7,356 nt of DNA, taken from assembly GCA_946613705.1 (NCBI GenBank), contig CAMOFU010000122.1, positions 1 through 7,356 on the forward strand, in the 5' to 3' direction. This document shows positions 1-6,725 of the stretch, in pieces. The DNA is from an uncultured Clostridia bacterium. Lineage in GTDB: Bacteria > Bacillota > Clostridia > Oscillospirales > Ruminococcaceae. The translations under genes were made by a program, and so were the position numbers. The notes under the pieces were generated by a model. The model made no database searches, was not told where the DNA came from, and saw only the letters and a program-made list of their open reading frames with translations. Numbering within the stretch: position 1 is the stretch's first letter; each line of letters opens with the position of its first letter.

Positions 1-536
1 TCGGCATCGTTACAAGGTTTGTTTCCCATAAGGGCCTTGACCTTATCAAGTATGTGTTTGAGGATATAATCAGGCTCGGCTATAAGTTCGCTATCTTAGG
101 CTCGGGCGAGAAGATCTATGAGGACTTCTTCTCCGAGATGCATTACCGTTATCCCGACAGAGTGGGTCTTACGCTCGGCTTCGTTCCCGAGCTTTCCAAG
201 AGGATCTACGCGGGCGCGGATATGTTCCTTATGCCGTCGCAGTCGGAGCCGTGCGGACTTGCACAGATGATCGCACTGAGATACGGCACTATCCCGATAG
301 TGAGAGAAACGGGCGGCTTGCGTGACTCCATTCACGATGCGGGCGATGAGGGCGGCAACGGCTTCACCTTCAAGACCTACAACGCTCATGATATGCTCGA
401 TGCCTGCACAAGAGCAAGAGTGTATTATGATGACAAGAAACGCTGGAAGAAGCTCGTCGATCTGGCAATGAAGGAGGATTTCAGCTGGAAGAAGTCAGCT
501 CAGCTCTATATCGGCCTTTACAGTGATATCCACTGA
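1..536 (+). CDS. glgA: Glycogen synthase, ADP-glucose-dependent (GT5), C-terminal part only
   Basis: The reading frame is open from the left edge (first full codon at 3) to TGA at 534-536, giving the last 177 residues of a protein usually about 475-490 residues long. The family transfers glucose from ADP-glucose to the growing alpha-1,4-glucan chain in the cytoplasm. Visible marks belong to the C-terminal Rossmann domain of the GT-B fold: GIVTRFVSHKG at the window edge, then MPSQSEPCGLAQM and RYGTIPIVRETGGL. The Glu-Pro-Cys-Gly stretch is the nucleotide-sugar/catalytic loop typical of GT5. It continues with GNGFTF..YNAHDML and a C-terminal FSWKKSAQLYIGLY, the usual closing helix. The N-terminal domain with the ADP-glucose-binding Lys motif lies outside the window, so intactness cannot be judged. 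No frameshift is visible. A small ORF follows after 11 bases and is probably co-transcribed. The GTG at 54 is an internal codon, not a start. Confidence 0.95.
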   Translation, partial: GIVTRFVSHKGLDLIKYVFEDIIRLGYKFAILGSGEKIYEDFFSEMHYRYPDRVGLTLGFVPELSKRIYAGADMFLMPSQSEPCGLAQMIALRYGTIPIVRETGGLRDSIHDAGDEGGNGFTFKTYNAHDMLDACTRARVYYDDKKRWKKLVDLAMKEDFSWKKSAQLYIGLYSDIH

Positions 537-547
537 GAGGGCGCGCT

Positions 548-649
548 TTGAATAACAGTGACGGCTGCCTTTCAGTCTTGTTAAAGCTGCTGTTCCTGCC
601 GCTCGTGCTGCTGTTTGCTATATTTGACGCGGCAAAGAAAAGCAGATAA
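548..649 (+). CDS. Putative 33-residue small membrane peptide downstream of glgA
   Basis: A TTG codon at 548-550 opens a 33-codon frame ending in TAA at 647-649. A good Shine-Dalgarno sequence, GAGAGGG (535-541), overlaps the glgA stop and sits six bases before the TTG, which is why I accept this start. The peptide has a short polar N-terminus (LNNSDGC), one hydrophobic stretch of about 18 residues (roughly 9-26, rich in Leu, with one Lys at 13 and one Pro at 18), and a short positive tail, DAAKKSR. This is the layout of a single-span small membrane protein with a basic cytoplasmic end. It lies between glgA and a hairpin that probably ends transcription, so it would be the last cistron of the glgA transcript and could be translationally coupled. 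I do not recognise a family. The main alternative is a chance ORF in the 3' untranslated region. Confidence 0.5.
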   Translation: MNNSDGCLSVLLKLLFLPLVLLFAIFDAAKKSR

Positions 650-663
650 GACCGAACCGAAAT

Positions 664-706
664 AACGGGTGTTTCTCCCCGAGGGGAGAGATGCCCGTTC
701 GCTTTT
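664..706 (+). terminator. Hairpin terminator after glgA and the small peptide
   Basis: Bases 664-699 form one long stem: AACGGG (664-669) pairs with CCCGTT (694-699), TGTTT pairs with AGATG using G-U pairs, and CTCCCC (675-680) pairs with GGGGAG (683-688) around a very tight tip. Four T residues follow at 703-706 after a CGC interruption, so the U-tract is short. It lies 14 bases after the small ORF and about 60 bases before the next promoter, the expected place for an intrinsic terminator of the glgA transcript. The poor U-tract leaves open another role, such as a 3'-end stabiliser. Confidence 0.7.
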
Positions 707-762
707 GTCCCGAAGGGCTCGTGCCATAATCAAAAGTTATAGGTAGTATCAGTAAATAGTAT

Positions 763-791
763 TTGACAATAAAGTACGGATATAGTATAAT
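763..791 (+). promoter_or_regulatory. Consensus sigma-A promoter of the moxR-DUF58-transglutaminase operon
   Basis: A perfect -35 box TTGACA (763-768) and a perfect -10 box TATAAT (786-791) are separated by exactly 17 bases within an AT-rich stretch. Transcription would start near 798, giving a leader of about 43 bases before the GTG at 841. The ribosome binding site AGGAGAGG (824-831) is nine bases from that GTG. No operator-like palindrome is seen around the boxes, so the sequence suggests a strong housekeeping promoter. Confidence 0.88.
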
Positions 792-840
792 TATAATAAG
801 GAGTATACCAAATAACAAATAACAGGAGAGGAAGATCACT

Positions 841-1785
841 GTGAGCAATAAGACCGAGCTTCTCATTAATAATATCGAAAAGATAATCGTCGGCAAAAGG
901 CCGTCTATCGAGCGGGTGCTCGCTGCTATGCTCTGCGGCGGACATATACTTATCGAGGACGTTCCCGGTGTCGGCAAGACAAGGCTGGTATCGGCTCTTG
1001 CCAAGTCGGTGGAGGGCAAGTTCAACCGTATCCAGCTCACACCGGATATCATGCCCTCGGATATCGTCGGCTTCTCGATGATAAATCCCGATACGAGAGA
1101 GCTGGAGTATAAGCAGGGTGCCGCGATGTGCAACTTCATGCTGGCGGACGAGATCAACCGTGCGAGCCCTAAATCCCAGTCCTCACTGCTGGAGGTCATG
1201 GAGGAGCATCAGATATCTCTCGACGGCAGGACCTTCGACCTGCCCGAACCGTTCATGGTGCTGGCAACACAGAACCCTGTCGAGACATACGGCACATATC
1301 ACCTGCCCGAAGCGCAGATGGACAGGTTCCTGATGAAGATATCAATGGGCTACCCGACCGAGGCTGAGGAGCTCGAGATCATCGAGCGTGCCGAGGACGG
1401 CAGGGAGCAGGTCGCTTCGATAGATGCGGTGATGACTATTGAAGATGTCCGCGATATGATCGGGGAGGCGGCTAAGGTAAGAGCTGTGCCTGCGATCAAG
1501 AAGTATATCATCGATCTTGTTACGGCAACAAGAAATTCGGATTACGTCAAGCTCGGCGTTTCGCCCAGAGGAAGCATCGCGCTGCTGAAGGCGGCAAAGG
1601 CATATGCCTATGTCAAGGGCAGAGATTATGTTGTGCCCGACGATGTCAAGGATATCATGACAGATGTTCTGGCTCACAGACTGATGCTCTCGCCGAAGGG
1701 CAAGAGCGCATTCGAGTCGAACGAACAGGCGCTCGAGCAGATAGCATTGACAGTGACCGCGCCTGCGGACGGTGGTAATGTATGA
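841..1785 (+). CDS. MoxR-family AAA+ ATPase
   Basis: This 314-residue protein is of normal length for the MoxR family, cytoplasmic AAA+ ATPases that act as chaperone-like remodelling factors, often on VWA-domain partners encoded next door. Motifs in order: Walker A DVPGVGKT (residues 40-47); Walker B FMLADE (99-104) followed by INRASPKSQSSLLEVMEE, the family hallmark; sensor 1 LATQNP with Asn145; LPEAQMDRF with the arginine finger Arg162; and a sensor-2-like SPRG with Arg243 in the C-terminal helical lid. All catalytic residues are present, so it should bind and hydrolyse ATP. The GTG start at 841 is supported by AGGAGAGG nine bases upstream and by the usual N-terminal length. It is the first gene of the operon, and its stop overlaps the start of the DUF58 gene (ATGA). 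The target of this ATPase is unknown; DUF58 is the obvious candidate partner by context. Confidence 0.95.
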   Translation: MSNKTELLINNIEKIIVGKRPSIERVLAAMLCGGHILIEDVPGVGKTRLVSALAKSVEGKFNRIQLTPDIMPSDIVGFSMINPDTRELEYKQGAAMCNFMLADEINRASPKSQSSLLEVMEEHQISLDGRTFDLPEPFMVLATQNPVETYGTYHLPEAQMDRFLMKISMGYPTEAEELEIIERAEDGREQVASIDAVMTIEDVRDMIGEAAKVRAVPAIKKYIIDLVTATRNSDYVKLGVSPRGSIALLKAAKAYAYVKGRDYVVPDDVKDIMTDVLAHRLMLSPKGKSAFESNEQALEQIALTVTAPADGGNV

Positions 1786-2945
1786 AAAGCCTTTTCGGAT
1801 ATCTTTTCTGTATAGCCATAGCTGTGACGATGGCAGTGATGATCGACGGTACGGGCGGTGTGCTCATCGCCGTGATACTGGTGCTGGCGCTCATCATGTC
1901 GGTGCTCGTCACAAAGCGGCTCGGCAAGAAGCTTACCCTCTCGATCGACTGCAAGCATAAGCTGCTTGCAAAGGAGGATATCGTAGAGGTCAAGATAAAG
2001 GTCGAAAAGCACAGCCGCCTGCCCTCGCCGATCATCGAGATACGGCTCGAAAGCAGCAAGCAGCTCTCGCCTGTGGCAGAAGCGGGCATACGCTTTTCAA
2101 TGCTGCCAAACCGCTCGGTGCAGACGGTCACTATCCGTTACCGTGCCGACTTTTCGGGGCAGTCGTATATCAGAGTGGCAGGGTTTGATTCGGTGGATTT
2201 TCTGGGGCTGTCGCGCAGCGCGATACCCCTCGATGAGGATAAAACAAGGCTCGATCTGAAGATCATGCCGAACGTCCCCGATACGGGCACACAGCTCGAG
2301 GTCATCAGAACGGCTACCGACAACCTCGGCTTCGATGATTCCGAGGACGAGACCTCCGAGACTGCTATGGGCTCGACCGGTACCCCCGGCTACGAGCACC
2401 GCGCCTATTCCCCGGGGGACCCGCTTAAAAAGATCAACTGGAAGCTTTCGTCAAAGCGCGGGATATATATGGTAAGGCTCGACGAAAAGCTCTCGGTGAC
2501 GAGTCAGGTGTTCACGCTCGACCTGCCCGAGCTGTCGGATATGGAGCAGTACAGCTGCAAGAAAGCGGACGTTGTGATCGAGGGCGCACTTGCCATGCTC
2601 TCGATGCTCGCAATGCAGGGGCTGGAAACGGATTTCTATTATTATCTTGACAGCAAATGGCAGATGATGCAGATAAAGTCGCTGGGAGATGTTTATCTGC
2701 TTGCCGAAGCACTTGCGGGCATGAAGCCCTATTCGGGGGCAGAAAGAATACCTGCCGAAGTGCTGAAAACGGGCATAACTATCTGCTTTACAGCGGTAGA
2801 TGAGAGCGACCTTTCCAATGCCCGCGACCTGTTTTCTTCATATGCCAACGTCACCTTCGTGGTCGGAGCGAACAGCGGCTTCAATTCCACCTACGGTGAT
2901 ATCTGGACCTGCTCGGAGGATTTTGAGTTCAAACATCTGAATTAA
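1782..2945 (+). CDS. DUF58-domain membrane-anchored protein (VWA-like)
   Basis: This protein has 387 residues. The N-terminus carries two hydrophobic spans (about 4-21 and 25-44) separated by a short DGTGG turn, then a basic KRLGKK segment, so both ends probably face the cytoplasm with the bulk of the protein inside. A beta-rich middle region (about 50-180) precedes the DUF58 signature at about 207-232: R-A-YSPGDP (209-214), then K-INWK with Trp220, SSKRG and V-R. This signature is diagnostic for the family. The C-terminal part corresponds to the VWA-like fold, but the MIDAS-type DxSxS is not visible; its place seems taken by D247-L-P-E. The start ATG overlaps the moxR stop in ATGA, and the weak upstream GGTGG (1771-1775) suggests translational coupling. 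The role is inferred from gene neighbourhood: a partner of the MoxR ATPase in an envelope-associated module. Its biochemical function is not established. Confidence 0.92.
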   Translation: MKSLFGYLFCIAIAVTMAVMIDGTGGVLIAVILVLALIMSVLVTKRLGKKLTLSIDCKHKLLAKEDIVEVKIKVEKHSRLPSPIIEIRLESSKQLSPVAEAGIRFSMLPNRSVQTVTIRYRADFSGQSYIRVAGFDSVDFLGLSRSAIPLDEDKTRLDLKIMPNVPDTGTQLEVIRTATDNLGFDDSEDETSETAMGSTGTPGYEHRAYSPGDPLKKINWKLSSKRGIYMVRLDEKLSVTSQVFTLDLPELSDMEQYSCKKADVVIEGALAMLSMLAMQGLETDFYYYLDSKWQMMQIKSLGDVYLLAEALAGMKPYSGAERIPAEVLKTGITICFTAVDESDLSNARDLFSSYANVTFVVGANSGFNSTYGDIWTCSEDFEFKHLN

Positions 2946-2949
2946 GGTG
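2944..2949 (+). promoter_or_regulatory. Ribosome binding site that fixes the start of the transglutaminase gene
   Basis: AAGGTG overlaps the DUF58 stop codon. Measured from its AAGG core, the ATG at 2955 is seven bases away, a normal spacing, whereas the in-frame GTG at 2949 would be only one base away and overlap the site. The start at 2955 is therefore preferred over the two-codon-longer reading from 2949. Confidence 0.7.
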
Positions 2950-2954
2950 TGCTT

Positions 2955-5180
2955 ATGGATACAAATACAAATACGATATTAAAATCAAATACCGATCTCG
3001 GGAAGAAGGCAATAGCTTTTCTCAGCCGCAGCACGCTCCCGATATTCCTCGGCTGCATCATCGCAAGCATGGTCGTGCAGTGCTATTACTATGAGCAGAC
3101 GACTCTGTTCACCGTGCTGTTCGGTGCCGCCGCGGTAGGCTTCTTTCTGCTGTTCGATCAGCTCAGGAAAAAGCCGCTGCTCGGCTCGCTGATCTATCTG
3201 GCGATGTTCGCGGGGCTGATGTTCATGTCCTCGCGCTTTATGTCACAGGGGTGGTACAGCAGCTATGTGATGTTCACCGACTGGTTCTATCTCAACCGTG
3301 ACACCGCAGGCTTCAACATCTATTACTTCCTTACGGTGTATCTGTTCGGCGGGTTCTTCCTGATCTCGATAATCTATTATTTCACACAGATACGCTTCAG
3401 GAGCCTCGGGCTGATGCTCTGTCTGCTGTTCCCGTTCGTTATCTATGCCAAGCGAGCCGATATCATGAGCGTCTATGAGGTCACGCTGATAATTACCGTC
3501 TTCCTTGCGATAGTCGTGCATAACAGGCTTCAGGAAAACAAGGCGGGCGATATCCGCGCGGTACACGATATAGCATATGTCGTGTCGGTGGCGCTGTTCG
3601 TGTCTATCGCGGGAGCAGTGGCGATGCTGCTGCCCAAGCCCGCGGTAAGATCGGTGCTGGAGAGGGATTCTCATGCCTTTGACATCACACCGCTCAACAA
3701 TTCGCAGACCACCTATTCGCGCTACACACAGCAGTCCTCGGCAAGATACGGGGCGAGCTATACGGGCGAGATACTTTTCTACTGCGAGTCGGATTTTCCC
3801 CGTGATGTATACTATTTGAAGCGGCAGGCCTTCGATAATTTCTACGACGAGCAGTGGCACGCCGACCGCGCCGCCGAAAAGTATACGACCTATGATTATT
3901 ATTCCAGCATAAACATCAACCGCAAGGAATACTATGAGGCTGTAAAGGCACTGGCTGATACGGGCAGATATTCAAAGTACGGCATAGACCCCGCTGCCTT
4001 CAATGTGCCCGAGATAAGCGAGAGCAGCTTCCGCGTGTTCGATGATAATTTCAAGGGCGTGTACGTCCCCTCGCCGTCGGGCGCGATAGCAAAGACGTTC
4101 AGCGAGTCGATGAAGGACAGCTATTATATGTACGGCGACGGTGAGATCATGGTCAAGAATGTGGATGCCGACTATGATTATACTGTCAGATACTATCCCG
4201 AAACGGAGCAGTATACGGATTTTGCCCGCCGCCTCGGAATGGACGGCGACAGCTACTATTCGATGCTCAAGGAAGCGCAGGAGAACGGCGACCTTGAGAA
4301 CGACGCGCTGATCGTTCAGTACGAAAAGGCTGCCGAGAATTACACGGGCGGGATAGAGTATTCGCCGCAGATGCAGCAGCTCGCGCTTGAGATAACGAAG
4401 GGGCTCGACTCCGATTATGCCAAGGCAAAGGCGCTGGAAACGTATTTTGAGAACGGGGAGTTCACATACGATGCCGAATATGTTCCCGAGGACGAGAGCA
4501 TAGATGCATTTCTCTTCGATCACAAGACAGGCTCCTGCACGAGCTTTGCGACCTCGATGGCGATGATGGCGAGGATAGTAGGGCTGCCTGCAAGATATGT
4601 AGAGGGCTTTGCTGCCTACGAGCGCGCCGAAAACGGAGACATAGCGGTGCGCGATTCCCATGCTCACGCTTATGTTGAGGTGTTCATAGCGGGTGCGGGC
4701 TGGCTGGATTTTGACCCCACCATACCCGGCTATATGGCAGAGAGCACAGGCACGGGAGGATTCAGCGTATCCTCGATCACCGAGTATTTCAGCAGGATAT
4801 TCGTGTTCCTCGGTGTTGTGGCATTCGTCATTATCGTGGTGCTGTTCGACCGTATCGTGGAGCTTGCATTCAGGATAAGGCTGCGCTTTGTCAAGGGTGA
4901 CGACCGCATAATCAGGCTGTATGCAAGGGTGAAGAAGCTGCTTGAAAGCTCGGGCGGCGACGATCTGCGCTCCTACACGGCGAATATGCTGGCAGAGTAT
5001 GCCCTTGCAAACAACGATGCCGCAATACGCCCGATCTGCGAGCTGTTCGAGCGCACCTGCTTTGGCGGCATACCTCTTGAAGATGCTGCTTTCGCTGATG
5101 CTTATGCTCATTATAAGTCGGTCTACAAATTCCTGCGCAAGCGTCCCAAGCCGATAGCGGCGGAGGCAGCACAGGCGTGA
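2955..5180 (+). CDS. Multi-pass membrane protein with extracytoplasmic transglutaminase-like domain
   Basis: This protein has 741 residues from the ATG at 2955. The N-terminal third holds about seven hydrophobic spans (roughly 28-46, 49-67, 75-93, 120-142, 149-166, 172-190 and 205-227). A long soluble, Tyr-rich region follows (about 228-610), then one more span (about 611-635, IFVFLGVVAFVIIVVLF), and a C-terminal cytoplasmic tail resembling DUF4129 (about 645-730). Near the end of the soluble region lies a transglutaminase-like core with a complete Cys-His-Asp triad: Cys528 in TGSCTSFA, His571 in HAHAYVEV and Asp587 in WLDFDPT, with GLPARYVEGF between them. Such domains are papain-like and may act as peptidases or cross-linking enzymes; the substrate is unknown. 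The architecture matches the TgpA-like proteins that accompany MoxR and DUF58 genes. It is the last gene of the operon, nine bases after DUF58, and ends 128 bases before a convergent gene. All triad residues are intact and no truncation is seen. Confidence 0.93.
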   Translation: MDTNTNTILKSNTDLGKKAIAFLSRSTLPIFLGCIIASMVVQCYYYEQTTLFTVLFGAAAVGFFLLFDQLRKKPLLGSLIYLAMFAGLMFMSSRFMSQGWYSSYVMFTDWFYLNRDTAGFNIYYFLTVYLFGGFFLISIIYYFTQIRFRSLGLMLCLLFPFVIYAKRADIMSVYEVTLIITVFLAIVVHNRLQENKAGDIRAVHDIAYVVSVALFVSIAGAVAMLLPKPAVRSVLERDSHAFDITPLNNSQTTYSRYTQQSSARYGASYTGEILFYCESDFPRDVYYLKRQAFDNFYDEQWHADRAAEKYTTYDYYSSININRKEYYEAVKALADTGRYSKYGIDPAAFNVPEISESSFRVFDDNFKGVYVPSPSGAIAKTFSESMKDSYYMYGDGEIMVKNVDADYDYTVRYYPETEQYTDFARRLGMDGDSYYSMLKEAQENGDLENDALIVQYEKAAENYTGGIEYSPQMQQLALEITKGLDSDYAKAKALETYFENGEFTYDAEYVPEDESIDAFLFDHKTGSCTSFATSMAMMARIVGLPARYVEGFAAYERAENGDIAVRDSHAHAYVEVFIAGAGWLDFDPTIPGYMAESTGTGGFSVSSITEYFSRIFVFLGVVAFVIIVVLFDRIVELAFRIRLRFVKGDDRIIRLYARVKKLLESSGGDDLRSYTANMLAEYALANNDAAIRPICELFERTCFGGIPLEDAAFADAYAHYKSVYKFLRKRPKPIAAEAAQA

Positions 5181-5203
5181 CACTTCATATCGGACACAGA
5201 TCA

Positions 5204-5238
5204 ATACAAAATACAAAATACAAAACACAAAATACAAC
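5204..5238. repeat. Tandem 7-base A-rich repeat, about five units of ATACAAA
   Basis: Three exact ATACAAA units (5204-5210, 5211-5217, 5218-5224) are followed by two one-mismatch units, ACACAAA (5225-5231) and ATACAAC (5232-5238). The tract lies in the 128-base gap between two convergent stop codons. Read on the minus strand it is T-rich (TTTGTAT units) and lies just past the 5251-5284 hairpin, so it may support termination of the GH13 transcript. It may also be a simple slippage-prone tract or part of a dispersed intergenic element. Confidence 0.8.
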
Positions 5239-5250
5239 ACAAATCAGAAT

Positions 5251-5284
5251 GACCCGCAGGTCTGCCGATGCAAGCCTGCGGGTC
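5251..5284 (-). terminator. Perfect 10-bp hairpin between convergent genes, probable terminator
   Basis: GACCCGCAGG (5251-5260) and CCTGCGGGTC (5275-5284) are exact reverse complements around a 14-base loop. The GC-rich stem lies 24 bases beyond the GH13 stop on the minus strand. On that strand it runs into T-rich sequence (the complement of the A-rich repeat) after a few mixed bases, so termination of the GH13 transcript is the more likely use. On the plus strand no T-run follows, so it would be a poor intrinsic terminator for the transglutaminase transcript, although it may still protect that 3' end. Confidence 0.6.
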
Positions 5285-5308
5285 TGTTATAGGAGGAGAA
5301 TGTTATCG

Positions 5309-6619
5309 TTATCTTTCGCATTTCCAGAAGGACGCAGAATACGGGGGCAGCTCGCTGCCGCCGCCGAAATCGTGCCAGCCGCCGTTGACAAGGTCTTCGG
5401 CTCTGCCGCAGCGTGCGTCGAAATGTGCGGTGTAGGGTTCACTGTCGGCATTTATTGCCACCATAACGCGCTCACCGTCGCACTCACGCTCGAGTATGCA
5501 CTGCTTATTGGTCAGCACAGGTATCGAGATCGAGCCGCTGCAAAGTGCCTTGCTCTCGCGGCGTATCAGCGCAAGCTTTGAGATCCACTCGGTAAGCTCG
5601 TTTTCCTCGGGGCTGTCAAAGCTTACGCGCAGTGCGGGGTCGCCGTCGCGCTTGTCAGCCTTCGTGCCCCACTCGGAGCCGTAGTATACACAGGGGATAC
5701 CGGGCATACCGAAGATCATCGCATAGATCAGCGGCAGGTGCTTTTCGTTTTGCAGCACCGATGCGATCCGCGAAACATCGTGATTATCGACGAAGGAGAG
5801 CAGATGCATACCCTTGTATCGGCACCACTGCTCGGGTCCGAACTGGTTTTTGAGCGAGTGGCATATTTCAAACATATTCATCGAATTGAAGCTTGAATAC
5901 AGCCCCTTATAGCACTCGTAGTTGGTCGCGGAATCGAGCATTTCGGGATTTACCCAGCGTGCATAGTCGCCGTGGAGCAGCTCGCCGAGAATGAAGAACT
6001 CGGGGTCGAGCGCCTTGCAGACGTTATGCAGGTTTTTCAAAAAGTCGAAGTCAAGGCAGTATGCCACATCGAGCCTGAGCCCGTCTATGCCGAACTCCTC
6101 GCGCCATTGGCGGACGCAGCTGAAAATATGCTCTGTCACGGCGGGATTGCGCAGGTTGAGCTTCACAAGGTCGTAATGCCCCTCCCAGCCCTCGTACCAC
6201 AGACCGTCGTTATAATTCGAGTTGCCGTCGAAGCTTATGTTGAACCAGTCCTTATACTGCGAGCCGCCGCGCTTTTCGAGTACATCTCTGAAAGCCCAGA
6301 AGCCGCGGCCGACGTGATTGAACACACCGTCCAGCACGACCTTGATGCCTGCCTCGTGCAATGCGTCGCAGACTTTCGCAAAATCCTCGTTGGTGCCGAG
6401 GCGGCAGTCGATCTTCGTGTAGTCGCGGGTGTTGTAGCCGTGAGTATCGCTTTCAAAAACGGGAGAAAAATACACGGCATTGCAGCCGAGCTTTTTGATA
6501 TGCTCTACCCAGTCGAGCACCTTTAATATGCGGTGCTCCTGCACGCCGTCATTCTCAAACGGCGCTCCGCAGAATCCGAGGGGGTATATCTGATAAAACA
6601 CGCTTTCATAAGCCCACAT
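5309..6619 (-). CDS. Intracellular GH13 alpha-glucan hydrolase, neopullulanase/cyclomaltodextrinase-like
   Basis: This 436-residue protein has no signal peptide, so it acts in the cytoplasm on maltodextrins, cyclodextrins or glycogen fragments, cutting alpha-1,4 (perhaps also alpha-1,6) bonds. The GH13 conserved regions are in order: GCNAVYFSP (45-53), region I DGVFNH (97-102), region V-like LVKLN (151-155), region II GLRLDVAY with nucleophile Asp184 and Arg182, region III ILGELL with acid/base Glu213, region IV FVDNHD with Asp281, and GIPCVYYGSEWG (307-318). All three catalytic acids are present. The LVKLN form resembles the MPKLN of neopullulanase-type enzymes, but the extra N-terminal domain usual in that subgroup is absent because the (beta/alpha)8 domain starts at once (MWAYESVFYQIYPLG). 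A short beta-type C-terminal domain follows from about residue 365. The ATG is supported by GAAAGGA (complement of 6629-6635) nine bases upstream. It is transcribed alone, convergent with the transglutaminase gene. The exact substrate cannot be told from sequence alone. Confidence 0.93.
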   Translation of the reverse strand: MWAYESVFYQIYPLGFCGAPFENDGVQEHRILKVLDWVEHIKKLGCNAVYFSPVFESDTHGYNTRDYTKIDCRLGTNEDFAKVCDALHEAGIKVVLDGVFNHVGRGFWAFRDVLEKRGGSQYKDWFNISFDGNSNYNDGLWYEGWEGHYDLVKLNLRNPAVTEHIFSCVRQWREEFGIDGLRLDVAYCLDFDFLKNLHNVCKALDPEFFILGELLHGDYARWVNPEMLDSATNYECYKGLYSSFNSMNMFEICHSLKNQFGPEQWCRYKGMHLLSFVDNHDVSRIASVLQNEKHLPLIYAMIFGMPGIPCVYYGSEWGTKADKRDGDPALRVSFDSPEENELTEWISKLALIRRESKALCSGSISIPVLTNKQCILERECDGERVMVAINADSEPYTAHFDARCGRAEDLVNGGWHDFGGGSELPPYSASFWKCER

Positions 6620-6660
6620 GAGATCATTTCCTTTCAGTGTTGATCGTGTTCGGTATTCGA

Positions 6661-6686
6661 TATTGGTTTAAGCTGCTGAACCAATA
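6661..6686 (-). promoter_or_regulatory. Operator-like inverted repeat in the GH13 gene leader
   Basis: TATTGGTT (6661-6668) and AACCAATA (6679-6686) are perfect 8-base inverted repeats with a 10-base spacer. The dyad starts a few bases downstream of the predicted transcription start (near 6690) and ends about 40 bases before the start codon. A 26-base dyad in this place fits an operator where a repressor would block transcription, as expected for a sugar-regulated gene. It does not match the CcpA cre pattern. A leader hairpin is the alternative reading. The cognate regulator is not in the window. Confidence 0.55.
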
Positions 6687-6696
6687 CAACAAATCT

Positions 6697-6725
6697 ATTA
6701 TACCAAATTTTACAGCCAATTACAA
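6697..6725 (-). promoter_or_regulatory. Extended -10 sigma-A promoter of the GH13 gene
   Basis: On the minus strand TTGTAA (complement of 6720-6725, four of six consensus bases) is followed after 17 bases by a perfect TATAAT (complement of 6697-6702). The -10 box is preceded by TGG, giving the TGn extended -10 motif. The predicted start lies near 6690, leaving a leader of about 70 bases that contains the inverted repeat at 6661-6686. Confidence 0.75.

Noticed and set aside
2949..2957. GTG at 2949 as the start of the transglutaminase gene
   Set aside because: It would overlap the ribosome binding site AAGGTG; the ATG at 2955 has normal spacing.
3972..5240. A 422-codon minus-strand open frame antisense to the transglutaminase gene
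   Set aside because: The opposite strand encodes a complete transglutaminase-like protein with an intact catalytic triad. The antisense frame is kept open by the GC-rich codon bias and its translation shows no domain.
5291..5581. AGGAGG three bases before an ATG (5300-5302), opening a 93-codon plus-strand frame antisense to the GH13 3' end
   Set aside because: The spacing is short, the frame lies almost entirely over the conserved GH13 coding sequence, and the translation is an alanine-rich shadow with no recognisable domain.
5972..6526. A 184-codon plus-strand frame antisense to the GH13 gene
   Set aside because: It covers the GH13 catalytic regions on the other strand and reads as a codon-bias shadow. 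No promoter or ribosome binding site supports it.
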